Of a stretch of 37,900 nucleotides of DNA, positions 19,208-28,107 are shown piece after piece; position 1 is the first letter of the stretch; the number at the start of each line of letters is the position of its first letter. The stretch is from assembly GCA_023663145.1 (NCBI GenBank), contig JAMPHZ010000025.1:1-37900 (forward strand). Direction: 5' to 3'. A program made the position numbers and the translations under genes. The stretch is from Odoribacter sp. GTDB lineage: Bacteria; Bacteroidota; Bacteroidia; Bacteroidales; Muribaculaceae. Below the pieces are notes generated by a model. It saw only the letters and a program-made list of their open reading frames with translations. It was not told the DNA's origin and searched no databases.

Positions 19208-20160
19208 TGGCAGAGAAGTCAGTTGCAATAGTGATGCCGGTCTATAATGGCCGGGAGTTTATGCGAGATGCAATTGAAAGTATCATCGCCCAGACATATT
19301 GCAACTGGCACCTTTACATAATTAATGACGGATCGACAGATGAGTCAGGCTCCATTGCCCGCGCATACTCTGCTTCCGACGACCGCATTACGGTGACCGA
19401 CACCCCAAACCGGGGACTGTCGGCCGCCCGTAACGCAGGTATCCGGTTTGCGACAGAGGCCCGAATCCATTCCGGCATAGTTTTCATAGATGCTGATGAT
19501 GCTCTACATCGGGAAGCATTGAGGATAATGACATCTGTCAATGCTGATCTGGTAGTTGGCGGATTCTCTTTCTGTCAGGACTTCATGTCAAAACCTCTCG
19601 GGAAGGTCAATCCAAGGTTTCTTTCACCAACAGAACTTGTCGAGGAAACATTATACCAACGTGGAGCGGTGCACGCCGCATGGGGTAAGCTTTATAACAG
19701 ATTGGATATTTTTAGTCAGGAACTGTTTACAGAGGGTATTTTGTATGAAGATCTCGACTTTTTTTACCGTTACAGTCTCAGATGCTCATCAACGGCAGTG
19801 ATTGACGCCCCAATATATTTTTATCGACAGCATGCCGCAAGTATTGTGCATTCGTGGAATGACAGAAGACTTGACGTACTTGATGTTACTCTGCGTTTGG
19901 AAAAATTCATGGCTGCCGGTTATCCACAACTATTGGCTGCGGCACGGGACAGACGATTAAGCGCCAATTTCAACATGTTTCTACTTGCTTCCCAAAATAA
20001 TCTTGATGACGTGGCAACTTCATGTTGGAGTATCATAAAAAAATACAGGAATACATCTCTTCTTGACAAAAAAGTAAGATTCAAGAATAAGGCCGGTATC
20101 ATATTATCCTATTTCGGCCCCACGGTTCTAAAAAAAATAGCAAAATGGGTAGGCGCGTAA
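19207..20160 (+). CDS. Family 2 glycosyltransferase
   Basis: GT-A fold enzyme transferring a sugar from a nucleotide donor to an unknown acceptor on the cytoplasmic side. The start VAIVMPVYNGREFMRDAIES, the donor-binding YIINDGSTDESG, NRGLSAARNAG and the DxD-type metal site FIDADDALH (about residues 96-104) are clear. ILYEDLDFFYRYSL provides the acceptor-side ED motif. At 317 residues it is complete, with a basic, partly hydrophobic C-terminus that may touch the membrane. The start overlaps the previous stop by 1 nt and its end overlaps the next gene by 16 nt. Confidence 0.88.
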   Translation: MAEKSVAIVMPVYNGREFMRDAIESIIAQTYCNWHLYIINDGSTDESGSIARAYSASDDRITVTDTPNRGLSAARNAGIRFATEARIHSGIVFIDADDALHREALRIMTSVNADLVVGGFSFCQDFMSKPLGKVNPRFLSPTELVEETLYQRGAVHAAWGKLYNRLDIFSQELFTEGILYEDLDFFYRYSLRCSSTAVIDAPIYFYRQHAASIVHSWNDRRLDVLDVTLRLEKFMAAGYPQLLAAARDRRLSANFNMFLLASQNNLDDVATSCWSIIKKYRNTSLLDKKVRFKNKAGIILSYFGPTVLKKIAKWVGA

Positions 20161-20693
20161 TAACACTTGATCAGTCAGCATTCGACGAGGTATGCAGTCG
20201 GCTTGAACGGTCAGTCATGATGACCGGATTTGTACCAGATGCCATATTGTCTATAGCCACAGGCGGTGTTTATGTAGCTAATAAGATATTCCCAAATATA
20301 CCTCATGCAGTAACACGGCGCCAACGACCCTCGACCAAAAACAAAAACAGATTTGTAAAAGGCATCATCAAACGGCTTCCTGTAAATGTTCTTGATGCCA
20401 TGCGTGTGGCGGAAGCATCGGTGCTTGAGAAACTCCCTGTCCGGCCAATAGATCCTTCGCTGATCAAACTACCTGAACTGACCGGTTACAGCCGCATTCT
20501 CATCGTTGATGACGCAGTGGACTCAGGAGCGACTCTGCAGTGTGTTTACAAAGCTGTGAGGAATGCCTGTCCTGAGGCTGATGTGCGTTCAGCCGTGATC
20601 ACAGTCACTACCGCCAAGCCGCTCATCAAACCCGACTTTTCTTTATTCAGCAATTACATATTAATCAGATTCCCATGGTCAATGGACAGCTGA
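20145..20693 (+). CDS. Phosphoribosyltransferase-domain protein
   Basis: Type I PRTase fold. The PRPP-binding loop is ILIVDDAVDSGATL (about residues 119-132), and an earlier ILSIATGGVYVANKIF gives the second loop. Between them is a basic insert (RRQRPSTKNKNRFVKGIIKR) that is not typical of purine salvage PRTases, so the acceptor is unknown. It is 182 residues. It overlaps the GT2 gene by 16 nt and the HAD gene by 19 nt, so all three are almost certainly made together and probably serve one pathway. A phosphoribosyl transfer followed by dephosphorylation (HAD) would be consistent, but this is inference. Confidence 0.75.
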   Translation: MGRRVITLDQSAFDEVCSRLERSVMMTGFVPDAILSIATGGVYVANKIFPNIPHAVTRRQRPSTKNKNRFVKGIIKRLPVNVLDAMRVAEASVLEKLPVRPIDPSLIKLPELTGYSRILIVDDAVDSGATLQCVYKAVRNACPEADVRSAVITVTTAKPLIKPDFSLFSNYILIRFPWSMDS

Positions 20694-21274
20694 ATCACGG
20701 GGGAGCTACAGTCGTAGACCTTGACGGTACATTAGTCAACTGCAACACCCTGCATCTCTATATAAAGCTTGGATTACGCCATGCAGATTGGCTTCATAAA
20801 GTGGTAATAAGCTTTTGGCTTGTTTTACGGAAACTCAAGTTAATAAAACATGAGACAATGAAATACCGCGTACTTGAGCTATGCGGACAATCACCTGTTC
20901 TGCTTGAGAAATTCAGACATGAAGTAAGCCGGAATCTCAACAAGGAAGTCACAGAATTCTTAAAAAAACGCAGGATTGCAGGAGACAGACTTCTACTCGC
21001 AAGCGCTGCAGCTCCATCATATATCCCTCTTATCTGGAACCATGAATTCAGAGCCTCACCATGGGGGGGACCCGACCTGCGCGGCGTACGCAAACGTGAC
21101 GCAGTAATGCGATGGATTGAAGACAATGAATTGAAGTTCAACTGTTTCATTACAGACCATCGCGATGACTTGCCACTTGCCTTAGCTGCACGCCGTTGCG
21201 GCGCACTTGTAATGATTGTAAATCCCGGGCCTAAAGACAGGAAAGCTTTCGAGCGTGAATCATTCGAGTTCTGA
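20675..21274 (+). CDS. HAD-superfamily phosphatase
   Basis: Motif I VVDLDGTLVN (about residues 13-22) carries the nucleophile Asp and the acid/base Asp. Motif II is probably LLLASAAAPSY, and motif III/IV is around FITDHRDDLPLA. A helical cap with basic and aromatic residues (LRHADWLHKVVISFWLVLRK) lies between and could contact a lipid-linked substrate. At 199 residues it fits PSP-like phosphatases. It overlaps the PRTase gene by 19 nt, and its last 15 nt overlap the convergent ABC-F gene. Confidence 0.8.
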   Translation: MVNGQLNHGGATVVDLDGTLVNCNTLHLYIKLGLRHADWLHKVVISFWLVLRKLKLIKHETMKYRVLELCGQSPVLLEKFRHEVSRNLNKEVTEFLKKRRIAGDRLLLASAAAPSYIPLIWNHEFRASPWGGPDLRGVRKRDAVMRWIEDNELKFNCFITDHRDDLPLALAARRCGALVMIVNPGPKDRKAFERESFEF

Positions 21275-23119
21275 CAACTCAAGCCATCTCATCTCCTTTT
21301 CATCAAGTTCCATTTTCACCTGCTCGAATCTGGAAGCAAGCTCCATAACGTTATCAAGTTGCTCTCCTGAATCAAATACAGCCTGCAATTGCCCCATCTC
21401 AGCATTCAAAGCTTCAATATCGGCACTTAATTGTTCAAATTCCTTGCGCTGCTTGAAATTCATTTTTAATGCCCGCTGAGGTTTCACCCGTTCATCCCTA
21501 TTTTTTTCAGTCTTCATCTCCCGGGAATGTGCAGCCTCCTGCATCGCTCGCCATGAGGCATATTGTGTATATGTGCCCGGGAAATCCTTGACAACTCCAT
21601 CTCCTTCCATTACAAAGAGGTGGTCAACAATATTGTCAAGAAAATAACGGTCATGACTTATTACAATGAGGCATCCTTTGAATTCACTCAGATATTCCTC
21701 AAGTACCCCAAGGGTTACAATGTCAAGATCATTTGTAGGTTCATCAAGAATCAGGAAATTAGGTCTTGTCATCAGGACCATAGCGAGATGCAGCCGGCAC
21801 AGCTCGCCACCACTGAGAGTGTGAATATATTTCTGTTGGTCCGCCGCCGTAAACAGGAACCGGTTCAGAAACTGCATGGGAGACAATGTGTACTCTCCTG
21901 TATTGACTTCCTCAGCTTTCTCTGTAATAGCATCTATCACACGTTTTGAACGGTCAAAAGCTATACCTTCCTGACTATAATAGCCGAATCTAACTGTTGA
22001 CCCAACGTCCCAAGCGCCAGAATCTGGTGGTACTAATCCCTGAAGCATTTTTATAAAGGTAGATTTTCCCACACCATTCGCACCTATTATGCCAACCTTT
22101 TCATAGCGGGCGAATATATAACTAAAATCACGTAAAATAACCTTTGTACCAAAACTCTTTGATATCGACCGCGCCTCGAATATCTTTGATCCTATATATG
22201 ATGCATTAACGTCAAGGCTGACACTCTTCTCAGGCCTGATACCATTATCTCTGCGTTCTTTCAGTTCATAAAAAGCATCAATCCTGTATTTTGCTTTACC
22301 TGCCCGCGCCTGCGGCTGACGGCTCATCCATTCCTGTTCACGCCTAAGAGTATTCTTAACCTTAGCAAGCTCGGCAGTCATGGCCTCAATCCGTTCAGAC
22401 CTACGCCTCAAATAATAATCATAATTTCCATCATATGTATATATTGTGGTATTGTCTATCTCAATTATACGATTACACACCCGATCAAGGAAATAGCGGT
22501 CATGTGTGACCATAAGCAATGTCATACGAGATTTTTTGAGATAGCTCTCAATCCACTCTATGATCTCGATGTCAAGATGGTTGGTAGGTTCATCAAGAAT
22601 TAGCAGCTGAGGTTCGCTCATTATAGCAGCAGCCAATGCCACACGCTTACGTTGGCCACCTGACAGAGTGTCAACACGCGCCGTGACATCATTAAGCTTC
22701 AATCTTGTAAGCAGCTGCGACAACCGGTCCTGGTAGTCCCAGACTCCGGCAATATCCATATCATGGATCGCCTGTTGCAAGCGTTCATTGTCTCCAACTT
22801 GCAACGAAGCCTCATATTCACGCACCACTGCCGCTACAGGATCGTCAACGGAGAGCGCCGCTTCTATTACAGTAGGATTTCCCTTGAATTCCGGCTTCTG
22901 CTCAAGCATAGCTATACGTAATCCGTTACGGCGAGTTACAGAACCGGAATCTGCATCTTCCAGACCGGCAATTATCCTGAGCATAGTGGTTTTACCCATG
23001 CCGTTTTTCGCTACTATACCTATTTTATCACCTTCATTTATACCAAAGGTAATATCACCAAAAAGCAGGCGGTCGCCATAGCTTTTGGTCAATTTTTCGA
23101 TTTGAAGATATACTGCCAT
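21260..23119 (-). CDS. ABC-F family ATPase, Uup-like
   Basis: Cytoplasmic ribosome-associated ATPase with two ABC modules and no membrane part. First Walker A GIVAKNGMGKTT, signature LSGGQRKRV and Walker B LLILDEPTNHLD; second Walker A GIIGANGVGKST, signature LSGGELCRL and Walker B FLILDEPTNDLD. The linker between them holds charged coiled-coil helices, and the C-terminus (about residues 535-619) is a second coiled coil, the mark of the Uup branch. At 619 residues it is complete. The ATG at 23119 lies only 4 nt after a TAACTTTG -7 box, suggesting a leaderless or nearly leaderless mRNA. There is no terminator between it and the convergent HAD gene. Confidence 0.92.
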   Translation of the reverse strand: MAVYLQIEKLTKSYGDRLLFGDITFGINEGDKIGIVAKNGMGKTTMLRIIAGLEDADSGSVTRRNGLRIAMLEQKPEFKGNPTVIEAALSVDDPVAAVVREYEASLQVGDNERLQQAIHDMDIAGVWDYQDRLSQLLTRLKLNDVTARVDTLSGGQRKRVALAAAIMSEPQLLILDEPTNHLDIEIIEWIESYLKKSRMTLLMVTHDRYFLDRVCNRIIEIDNTTIYTYDGNYDYYLRRRSERIEAMTAELAKVKNTLRREQEWMSRQPQARAGKAKYRIDAFYELKERRDNGIRPEKSVSLDVNASYIGSKIFEARSISKSFGTKVILRDFSYIFARYEKVGIIGANGVGKSTFIKMLQGLVPPDSGAWDVGSTVRFGYYSQEGIAFDRSKRVIDAITEKAEEVNTGEYTLSPMQFLNRFLFTAADQQKYIHTLSGGELCRLHLAMVLMTRPNFLILDEPTNDLDIVTLGVLEEYLSEFKGCLIVISHDRYFLDNIVDHLFVMEGDGVVKDFPGTYTQYASWRAMQEAAHSREMKTEKNRDERVKPQRALKMNFKQRKEFEQLSADIEALNAEMGQLQAVFDSGEQLDNVMELASRFEQVKMELDEKEMRWLELSELE

Positions 23120-23123
23120 AATG

Positions 23124-23131
23124 CAAAGTTA
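23124..23131 (-). promoter_or_regulatory. -7 promoter element of the ABC-F gene
   Basis: TAACTTTG on the minus strand ends 4 nt before the start codon. A normal start site would fall at or just inside the ATG. Confidence 0.6.
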
Positions 23132-23187
23132 CACATTTTAGCACACACTGTCAAAGTTTTCGCAAATAGAGCGTTTTTTCGCACGAG

Positions 23188-23220
23188 TTGCGGCCAATCC
23201 AAATATTATGAGTAAATTTG
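23188..23220 (+). promoter_or_regulatory. Promoter of the S9A peptidase operon
   Basis: TAAATTTG at 23213-23220 with a GTTG (23187-23190) about 22 nt upstream; the ATG at 23257 follows 36 nt later. Confidence 0.6.
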
Positions 23221-23256
23221 CAGTGAAATTTGTGAATGTTAAATTAACAACTTACT

Positions 23257-25389
23257 ATGACAAAGACTGCATTGGCTATGACTATGACCCTACTGGCCGG
23301 CACTGCTACGGCACAGAATGCCACTTTAAGATATCCGCAGGCTCCAGCTGACGGCACGACCTATCAATGCTTTGGCATGGAGGTCAATGACAACTTCCGG
23401 CCGCTTGAAAACGATACTGCAGCCGCAACCTTGGCTTGGGTTGAGGCCGAAAATCGCATTACAGCTGATTATCTGTCACAAATTCCATATCGCAGTTCTA
23501 TAAAGAACCGTCTGACCCAACTTAACAACTATGCCAAAGCGGGCCTTCCCTGGAAAGGGAAAGACGGCCTTTATTACTTCTCAGCCAATGACGGTCTTCG
23601 CAACCAATCGGTCATTTACCGCGGCACAGTACCATTCGCAGCAGATGCGGAAATATTCATTGACCCAAATGGCTTGAGCGATGATGGTACCGTGGCCCTG
23701 ACAGGCATATATCAAAGCCGCGACGGAAAATACACAGCCTATACCATATCGCGCAGCGGCAGCGACTGGACAGAAATATACGTTCTTGACACCGCAACCG
23801 GCAAGCTGCTTGACGATCATATCGAATGGGCTAAATTCACCGGTGCCGCATGGGACGGTGACGGTTTCTATTACAGCGCATATCCGCGCCCTGAGGCTGG
23901 CAAAGAGTTTTCAAATGCAAATGAATATCATACCGTGTATTATCATAAGTTGGGTACACCCCAGACCGATGATAAGATTATATTCGAAAATCGCGAGCAA
24001 CCCCTATATTTCCACGCAGTAGGTGTGACCGATGACGGGTCATATATCATTGTTGAAGGCGGAGGCCAAGGCTTCGGCAACTCACTATATGTAAAACGCA
24101 CTGGCGATCCCGATGCAAAATGGATCACCATCGAGCCGTCTCAAGAATCCGTATTATCAGTCATTGACGCGACTCCTGATGGTAGGCTCCTGGTATTTAC
24201 ATCGGCGAATGCACCTCTCAACAGATTTGTTTCAATTGATCCGGCAGCTCCTGAGCGGGATAATTGGGTAGACATTATTCCTGAAGACAAATCATCGGTA
24301 CTCACAGGTGTTAGCCTCACCGATATGGGTAAATTCATAGCCACAAGAGACCGCGACGCATCTACCCATGCCTATCTTCATAATGCTGATGGCTCATTGA
24401 TCAGAGAAATAGAATTCCCCACCTACGGGTCAGCCGCATTCTCGACAGACAACAAAAGTGATGAAATTTTTTACAGCTTCTCTTCATTTACATATCCGTC
24501 CAACATCTATAGCTATGATGTCCTCAGCGGAAAATCTTCACTACTCAGGGAAACTAAGGTTGCAGGTCTTAATCCTGAAGATTATGTAACCGAACAAATA
24601 TTTTACACATCAAAAGACGGAACAAAAGTTCCGATGTTCATAGTTTACCGTAAAGGGTTGCAACGCGACGGGTCAAATCCGGTATATCTCTATGGATACG
24701 GAGGCTTCAACATCACTCTCAATCCGGGATTCTCGCCATCCAGGCTGTTTTGGCTCGAGAATGGAGGTATTTATGCCCAGGCAGGACTGCGTGGAGGTTC
24801 GGAATATGGGGAGGATTGGCATGAAGCCGGCACCAAGATGAAGAAACAGAATGTATTTGACGATTTCATAGCTGCTGCCGAATACATGATTGATCAGAAA
24901 TGGACTACCCCTGAACTCCTTACTATCGAAGGCGGAAGCAACGGAGGCCTGCTTGTAGGCGCCACCGTTAACCAACGCCCTGACTTATTCAAGGTTGCAA
25001 TACCTCGTGTAGGCGTAATGGATATGATGAGATATCATCTTTTCACCATAGGATGGAACTGGGCAAGCGACTACGGCACCAGCGATGACTCAAAAGAAAT
25101 GGCAGCCTACCTGTTGGGGTACTCACCGGTACACACCATCAAGAACGACGGCACACCATATCCGTCGATCCTCGTCACAACTGCTGACCACGATGACCGT
25201 GTCGTACCTGCTCACTCATTCAAATATGCCGCCGCGCTACAGGCTTCCGAAACCGGTAACAATCCTAAACTTATACGCATAGACTCCAAAGCAGGGCATG
25301 GCGCCGGCAAGCCTATTGCAAAGGTAATTGACGAGTGGACTGACATATATTCATTTATATTTTTCAATTTAGGTCGTACCCCTAAATGA
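23257..25389 (+). CDS. Prolyl oligopeptidase-family serine peptidase (S9A), secreted
   Basis: Cleaves peptides after proline, probably in the periplasm, since a signal peptide (MTKTALAMTMTLLAGTATA) precedes the mature part. The N-terminal segment and seven-bladed propeller span about residues 25-440. The alpha/beta-hydrolase domain has Ser561 in EGGSNGG, Asp646 in ADHDDRVVP and His681 in KAGHGAGKP, the complete triad. At 710 residues it is full length. It heads a four-gene operon: the following lipoprotein gene overlaps its stop by 4 nt (ATGA). Confidence 0.93.
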   Translation: MTKTALAMTMTLLAGTATAQNATLRYPQAPADGTTYQCFGMEVNDNFRPLENDTAAATLAWVEAENRITADYLSQIPYRSSIKNRLTQLNNYAKAGLPWKGKDGLYYFSANDGLRNQSVIYRGTVPFAADAEIFIDPNGLSDDGTVALTGIYQSRDGKYTAYTISRSGSDWTEIYVLDTATGKLLDDHIEWAKFTGAAWDGDGFYYSAYPRPEAGKEFSNANEYHTVYYHKLGTPQTDDKIIFENREQPLYFHAVGVTDDGSYIIVEGGGQGFGNSLYVKRTGDPDAKWITIEPSQESVLSVIDATPDGRLLVFTSANAPLNRFVSIDPAAPERDNWVDIIPEDKSSVLTGVSLTDMGKFIATRDRDASTHAYLHNADGSLIREIEFPTYGSAAFSTDNKSDEIFYSFSSFTYPSNIYSYDVLSGKSSLLRETKVAGLNPEDYVTEQIFYTSKDGTKVPMFIVYRKGLQRDGSNPVYLYGYGGFNITLNPGFSPSRLFWLENGGIYAQAGLRGGSEYGEDWHEAGTKMKKQNVFDDFIAAAEYMIDQKWTTPELLTIEGGSNGGLLVGATVNQRPDLFKVAIPRVGVMDMMRYHLFTIGWNWASDYGTSDDSKEMAAYLLGYSPVHTIKNDGTPYPSILVTTADHDDRVVPAHSFKYAAALQASETGNNPKLIRIDSKAGHGAGKPIAKVIDEWTDIYSFIFFNLGRTPK

Positions 25390-26306
25390 GATTGGCAACG
25401 ACAGCGATCACTGTAGCTATGGTTACAGCCCTATCATCGTGCTTTACCGGAATTGAAAGCACTCCGCGCATCACGGCCGGAGATGTGCGTAACGCCGGAG
25501 CAGACGATACACCTGAACAATCTTTTGGCAACGAAATAGCCGCCACTGCGCCTGCACAATGGCTTCAAGGCAAGCAATGGCTGGTTGATGACAACAAGAT
25601 CTCTATCATCTTCAATCCACCTACTGCTGACTCGTTGGCTGGAAGGATTCTTACGCTAAATCGCATCCAGGCAACAACAACAGTAATGGGAAAACAGGCT
25701 GCCGATATTATATTAGACGGCCCATACGGGCATTCATATTGTTATTCAACCGGTATTGAAATTGAAGAATTCAACCGGCGAGCCTCGTTCGAAATACCAT
25801 TTACAGTAGAAATGTCTCCTGTAATGACTGCTGACTCAATAATGCGGGGAAAAACATATTACATAAACACACCGGCATGGCGCGATCTGAGCGGGCGGCA
25901 TGAGGCTGAAGGATTGCGGCATGTCCCTATAACAGTTACCGGAGTAATTCCTGGTACAGCATCGCGGCCACTTAAAGTCATATTCACACATGCCGGAGAT
26001 TCGACCCCACACTGCGTATTGCTTACATTTGGCTCATCACCGTCGTCAACCCGTAATTTCGACAGGGTATTCTCTTTCAACGACCCACGCCGTCTATACC
26101 CCCGCATTACTGACGAGATATGGGAAAACATCATTCACTCGCAAGTATCAGAAGGCATGACACGTGATGAATGCCGATTAGCACTCGGAACGCCTGCAAC
26201 GCTGCGCCGCGGAGCTACCACCGGAGCGCAAATCGAACATTGGAGTTATGACAATGGCACTTATCTGATATTTGAAGATGGAATTTTAACCCGTTTCAGG
26301 AAATGA
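25386..26306 (+). CDS. Lipoprotein with a BamE/OmlA-like C-terminal segment, function unknown
   Basis: The N-terminus has a lipobox (TALSSC, Cys19) so the mature protein should be lipid-anchored. The middle (about 50-235) is beta-rich and not recognised. The last roughly 50 residues (EGMTRDECRLALGTPA, IEHWSYDNGTYLIFEDG, LTRFRK) look like the small BamE/SmpA-type fold, which binds partner proteins at the outer membrane. The whole protein is not a BamE homologue, being three times as long. It overlaps both neighbours by 4 nt, so it is translationally coupled to the S9A peptidase and the metallo-hydrolase. No enzymatic motif is seen. Confidence 0.7.
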   Translation: MRLATTAITVAMVTALSSCFTGIESTPRITAGDVRNAGADDTPEQSFGNEIAATAPAQWLQGKQWLVDDNKISIIFNPPTADSLAGRILTLNRIQATTTVMGKQAADIILDGPYGHSYCYSTGIEIEEFNRRASFEIPFTVEMSPVMTADSIMRGKTYYINTPAWRDLSGRHEAEGLRHVPITVTGVIPGTASRPLKVIFTHAGDSTPHCVLLTFGSSPSSTRNFDRVFSFNDPRRLYPRITDEIWENIIHSQVSEGMTRDECRLALGTPATLRRGATTGAQIEHWSYDNGTYLIFEDGILTRFRK

Positions 26307-27061
26307 AAATCCACTTTCTCGGCACAGGTACATCCACAGGAATCCCACAAATCGGATGTGATTGCAATGCGTGCAGGTCAACAGACCCGTGTGACAACCG
26401 CATGCGAGCTTCAGCATGCATCACTCTTGACAATGGCAAGAATATTCTCATTGATTGCGGACCTGATTTCCGCCAACAGATTCTACAGGCCGGTGCGCCA
26501 TCTCTTGAGGCTCTTATCATCACACATAGCCATTATGACCATGTAGGTGGCATCGACGATCTGCGCCCATATTGCAAGAATGACCGTCATTTCCCTACAT
26601 TCTGCAAAGCGGATGTAGCCGATGACCTGCGACACCGCAACCCATGGTCGTTTGCAAAGAATCTATATCCCGGAGTACCCACGTTCGCCATTACAGAAAT
26701 CGAGCCTTTCAAGCCTTTTAATGTGGGACATACCGAGATTCTGCCGGTTGAGGTTATTCACGGCAAGTTGCCGATTCTAGGCTACCGTATAGGCAACCTT
26801 GCATATATAACAGACGCTTCTCAACTTCCAGATCGTACTATCAAGGCATTGAAAGGTGTCGACACCCTTGTGCTAAACGCATTGCGGCATGATGTCCATC
26901 CATCACATTTCTCGCTTAAAGAAGCTATTGCCACAGCAACATTAATAAACGCACGGCGCACTTTATTCACCCACATAAGCCATGATATGGGTTGCTCAGC
27001 CGAAATATCCCTACCGGCATCCATGCATTTCGCCCATGATGGCCTTGTATTGAATATATAA
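26303..27061 (+). CDS. MBL-fold metallo-hydrolase, PhnP-like phosphodiesterase
   Basis: Cytoplasmic (no signal peptide). The active-site motif THSHYDHVGG (HxHxDH) is present with further ligands in EVIHGKLPILGYRIG, YITDASQ and the C-terminal FTHISHDMG. An N-terminal GCDCNACRSTDPCDNR loop matches the structural zinc site of PhnP, the 5-phosphoribosyl cyclic phosphodiesterase. Bacteroidota carry this type widely without a phn operon, so the natural substrate is uncertain. At 252 residues it is normal length. It overlaps the lipoprotein gene by 4 nt and the DUF4421 gene by 1 nt. Confidence 0.88.
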   Translation: MKIHFLGTGTSTGIPQIGCDCNACRSTDPCDNRMRASACITLDNGKNILIDCGPDFRQQILQAGAPSLEALIITHSHYDHVGGIDDLRPYCKNDRHFPTFCKADVADDLRHRNPWSFAKNLYPGVPTFAITEIEPFKPFNVGHTEILPVEVIHGKLPILGYRIGNLAYITDASQLPDRTIKALKGVDTLVLNALRHDVHPSHFSLKEAIATATLINARRTLFTHISHDMGCSAEISLPASMHFAHDGLVLNI

Positions 27062-28107
27062 TGATTAATCGACTGTTAAAGATATTAATCGTAACTTGTG
27101 CCGCAATATTCACACCGTTTGCGGCAAGCGCAGTCTCCTTTGATCTTGATTCCATCGCATCCTGGGGGAAATTTCCACGCTTTATAGTGAACACATACCG
27201 TTGGGGGGACAAATTCTTCAACACCTATGATTCAACCTTTGTAAAAGGGTCCGGTTATAAATTCAATGCTAAACTGACAAGCGACTCTTTCCTTGACTAT
27301 TACAGTTTCTCGCTGCCCAACCACACGCGAGTAGACATGCTAAGTGATCCATCGACTTCAGTTGGCGTATATCTTACATATCTCGCAGTCTCTGTAGGAT
27401 ATGATGTAAATATCAGTAACCTGTTCAGGGCTCCAACCAGTGCTAGATCAAGATATCGCTTCGGATTTGATTGCAGCCTGCTGTCGGCCGAAGTATATAT
27501 AGAGAATAACCGGGTTGGTACGAAAATAAAACGTTTCGGCAAAGACAACGACCTTAACCTTCCATTTAATGACATTGAAATAAAAGCCTGGGGAATTGAC
27601 GCATATTATTTCTTTAACCACAAACGATATTCCCAACCGGCGGCATTCAGTTTCAGTAAAATACAATCAAAAAGTCAGGGATCTTTTTATGCCGGTATTT
27701 CGGTATATTCACAAGCCTACGATTTTGACTTCAACAATCTACCAATTGATATGTTGAATCAGCTGCCGCAATGGTGGGATAACAACCATTATCGTGTAAA
27801 AACGCTCAATTATGGAATTAGGATAGGTTATGGCTACAATTGGGCATTCGCTCCTCATTGGCTTTTAGGCATAAGCATATCCCCGACATTCGGCATTCGC
27901 AAGGGTTTTGTAAACTCGGAGAAAGAGGAACTTGATTTTTCGATTCTCTCAAAGGCCCGGCTATCAATCGTATGGAACAGCGGTCGGTGGTTTGCCGGAA
28001 TAGTTGGGAAAATCGACACCGCTGTGATAAATGACCGACAGACCACGTTCATGGGGCACGACATGAGCATGTCAGCAGCTATCGGTTGGCGTTTCAATCT
28101 TTGGTAG
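27061..28107 (+). CDS. DUF4421 family protein, probable outer-membrane beta-barrel
   Basis: A signal peptide (to about residue 24, FTPFAASA) is followed by alternating aromatic strands ending in a terminal aromatic (AIGWRFNLW), which suggests a beta-barrel. NTYRWGDKFFNTYDSTFVKG near the N-terminus and VGYDVNISNLF are typical of the Bacteroidota DUF4421 family. Function is not known. It is the last gene of the S9A-lipoprotein-PhnP-like operon and its end overlaps the convergent TIGR02757 gene by 14 nt. Confidence 0.78.
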   Translation: MINRLLKILIVTCAAIFTPFAASAVSFDLDSIASWGKFPRFIVNTYRWGDKFFNTYDSTFVKGSGYKFNAKLTSDSFLDYYSFSLPNHTRVDMLSDPSTSVGVYLTYLAVSVGYDVNISNLFRAPTSARSRYRFGFDCSLLSAEVYIENNRVGTKIKRFGKDNDLNLPFNDIEIKAWGIDAYYFFNHKRYSQPAAFSFSKIQSKSQGSFYAGISVYSQAYDFDFNNLPIDMLNQLPQWWDNNHYRVKTLNYGIRIGYGYNWAFAPHWLLGISISPTFGIRKGFVNSEKEELDFSILSKARLSIVWNSGRWFAGIVGKIDTAVINDRQTTFMGHDMSMSAAIGWRFNLW

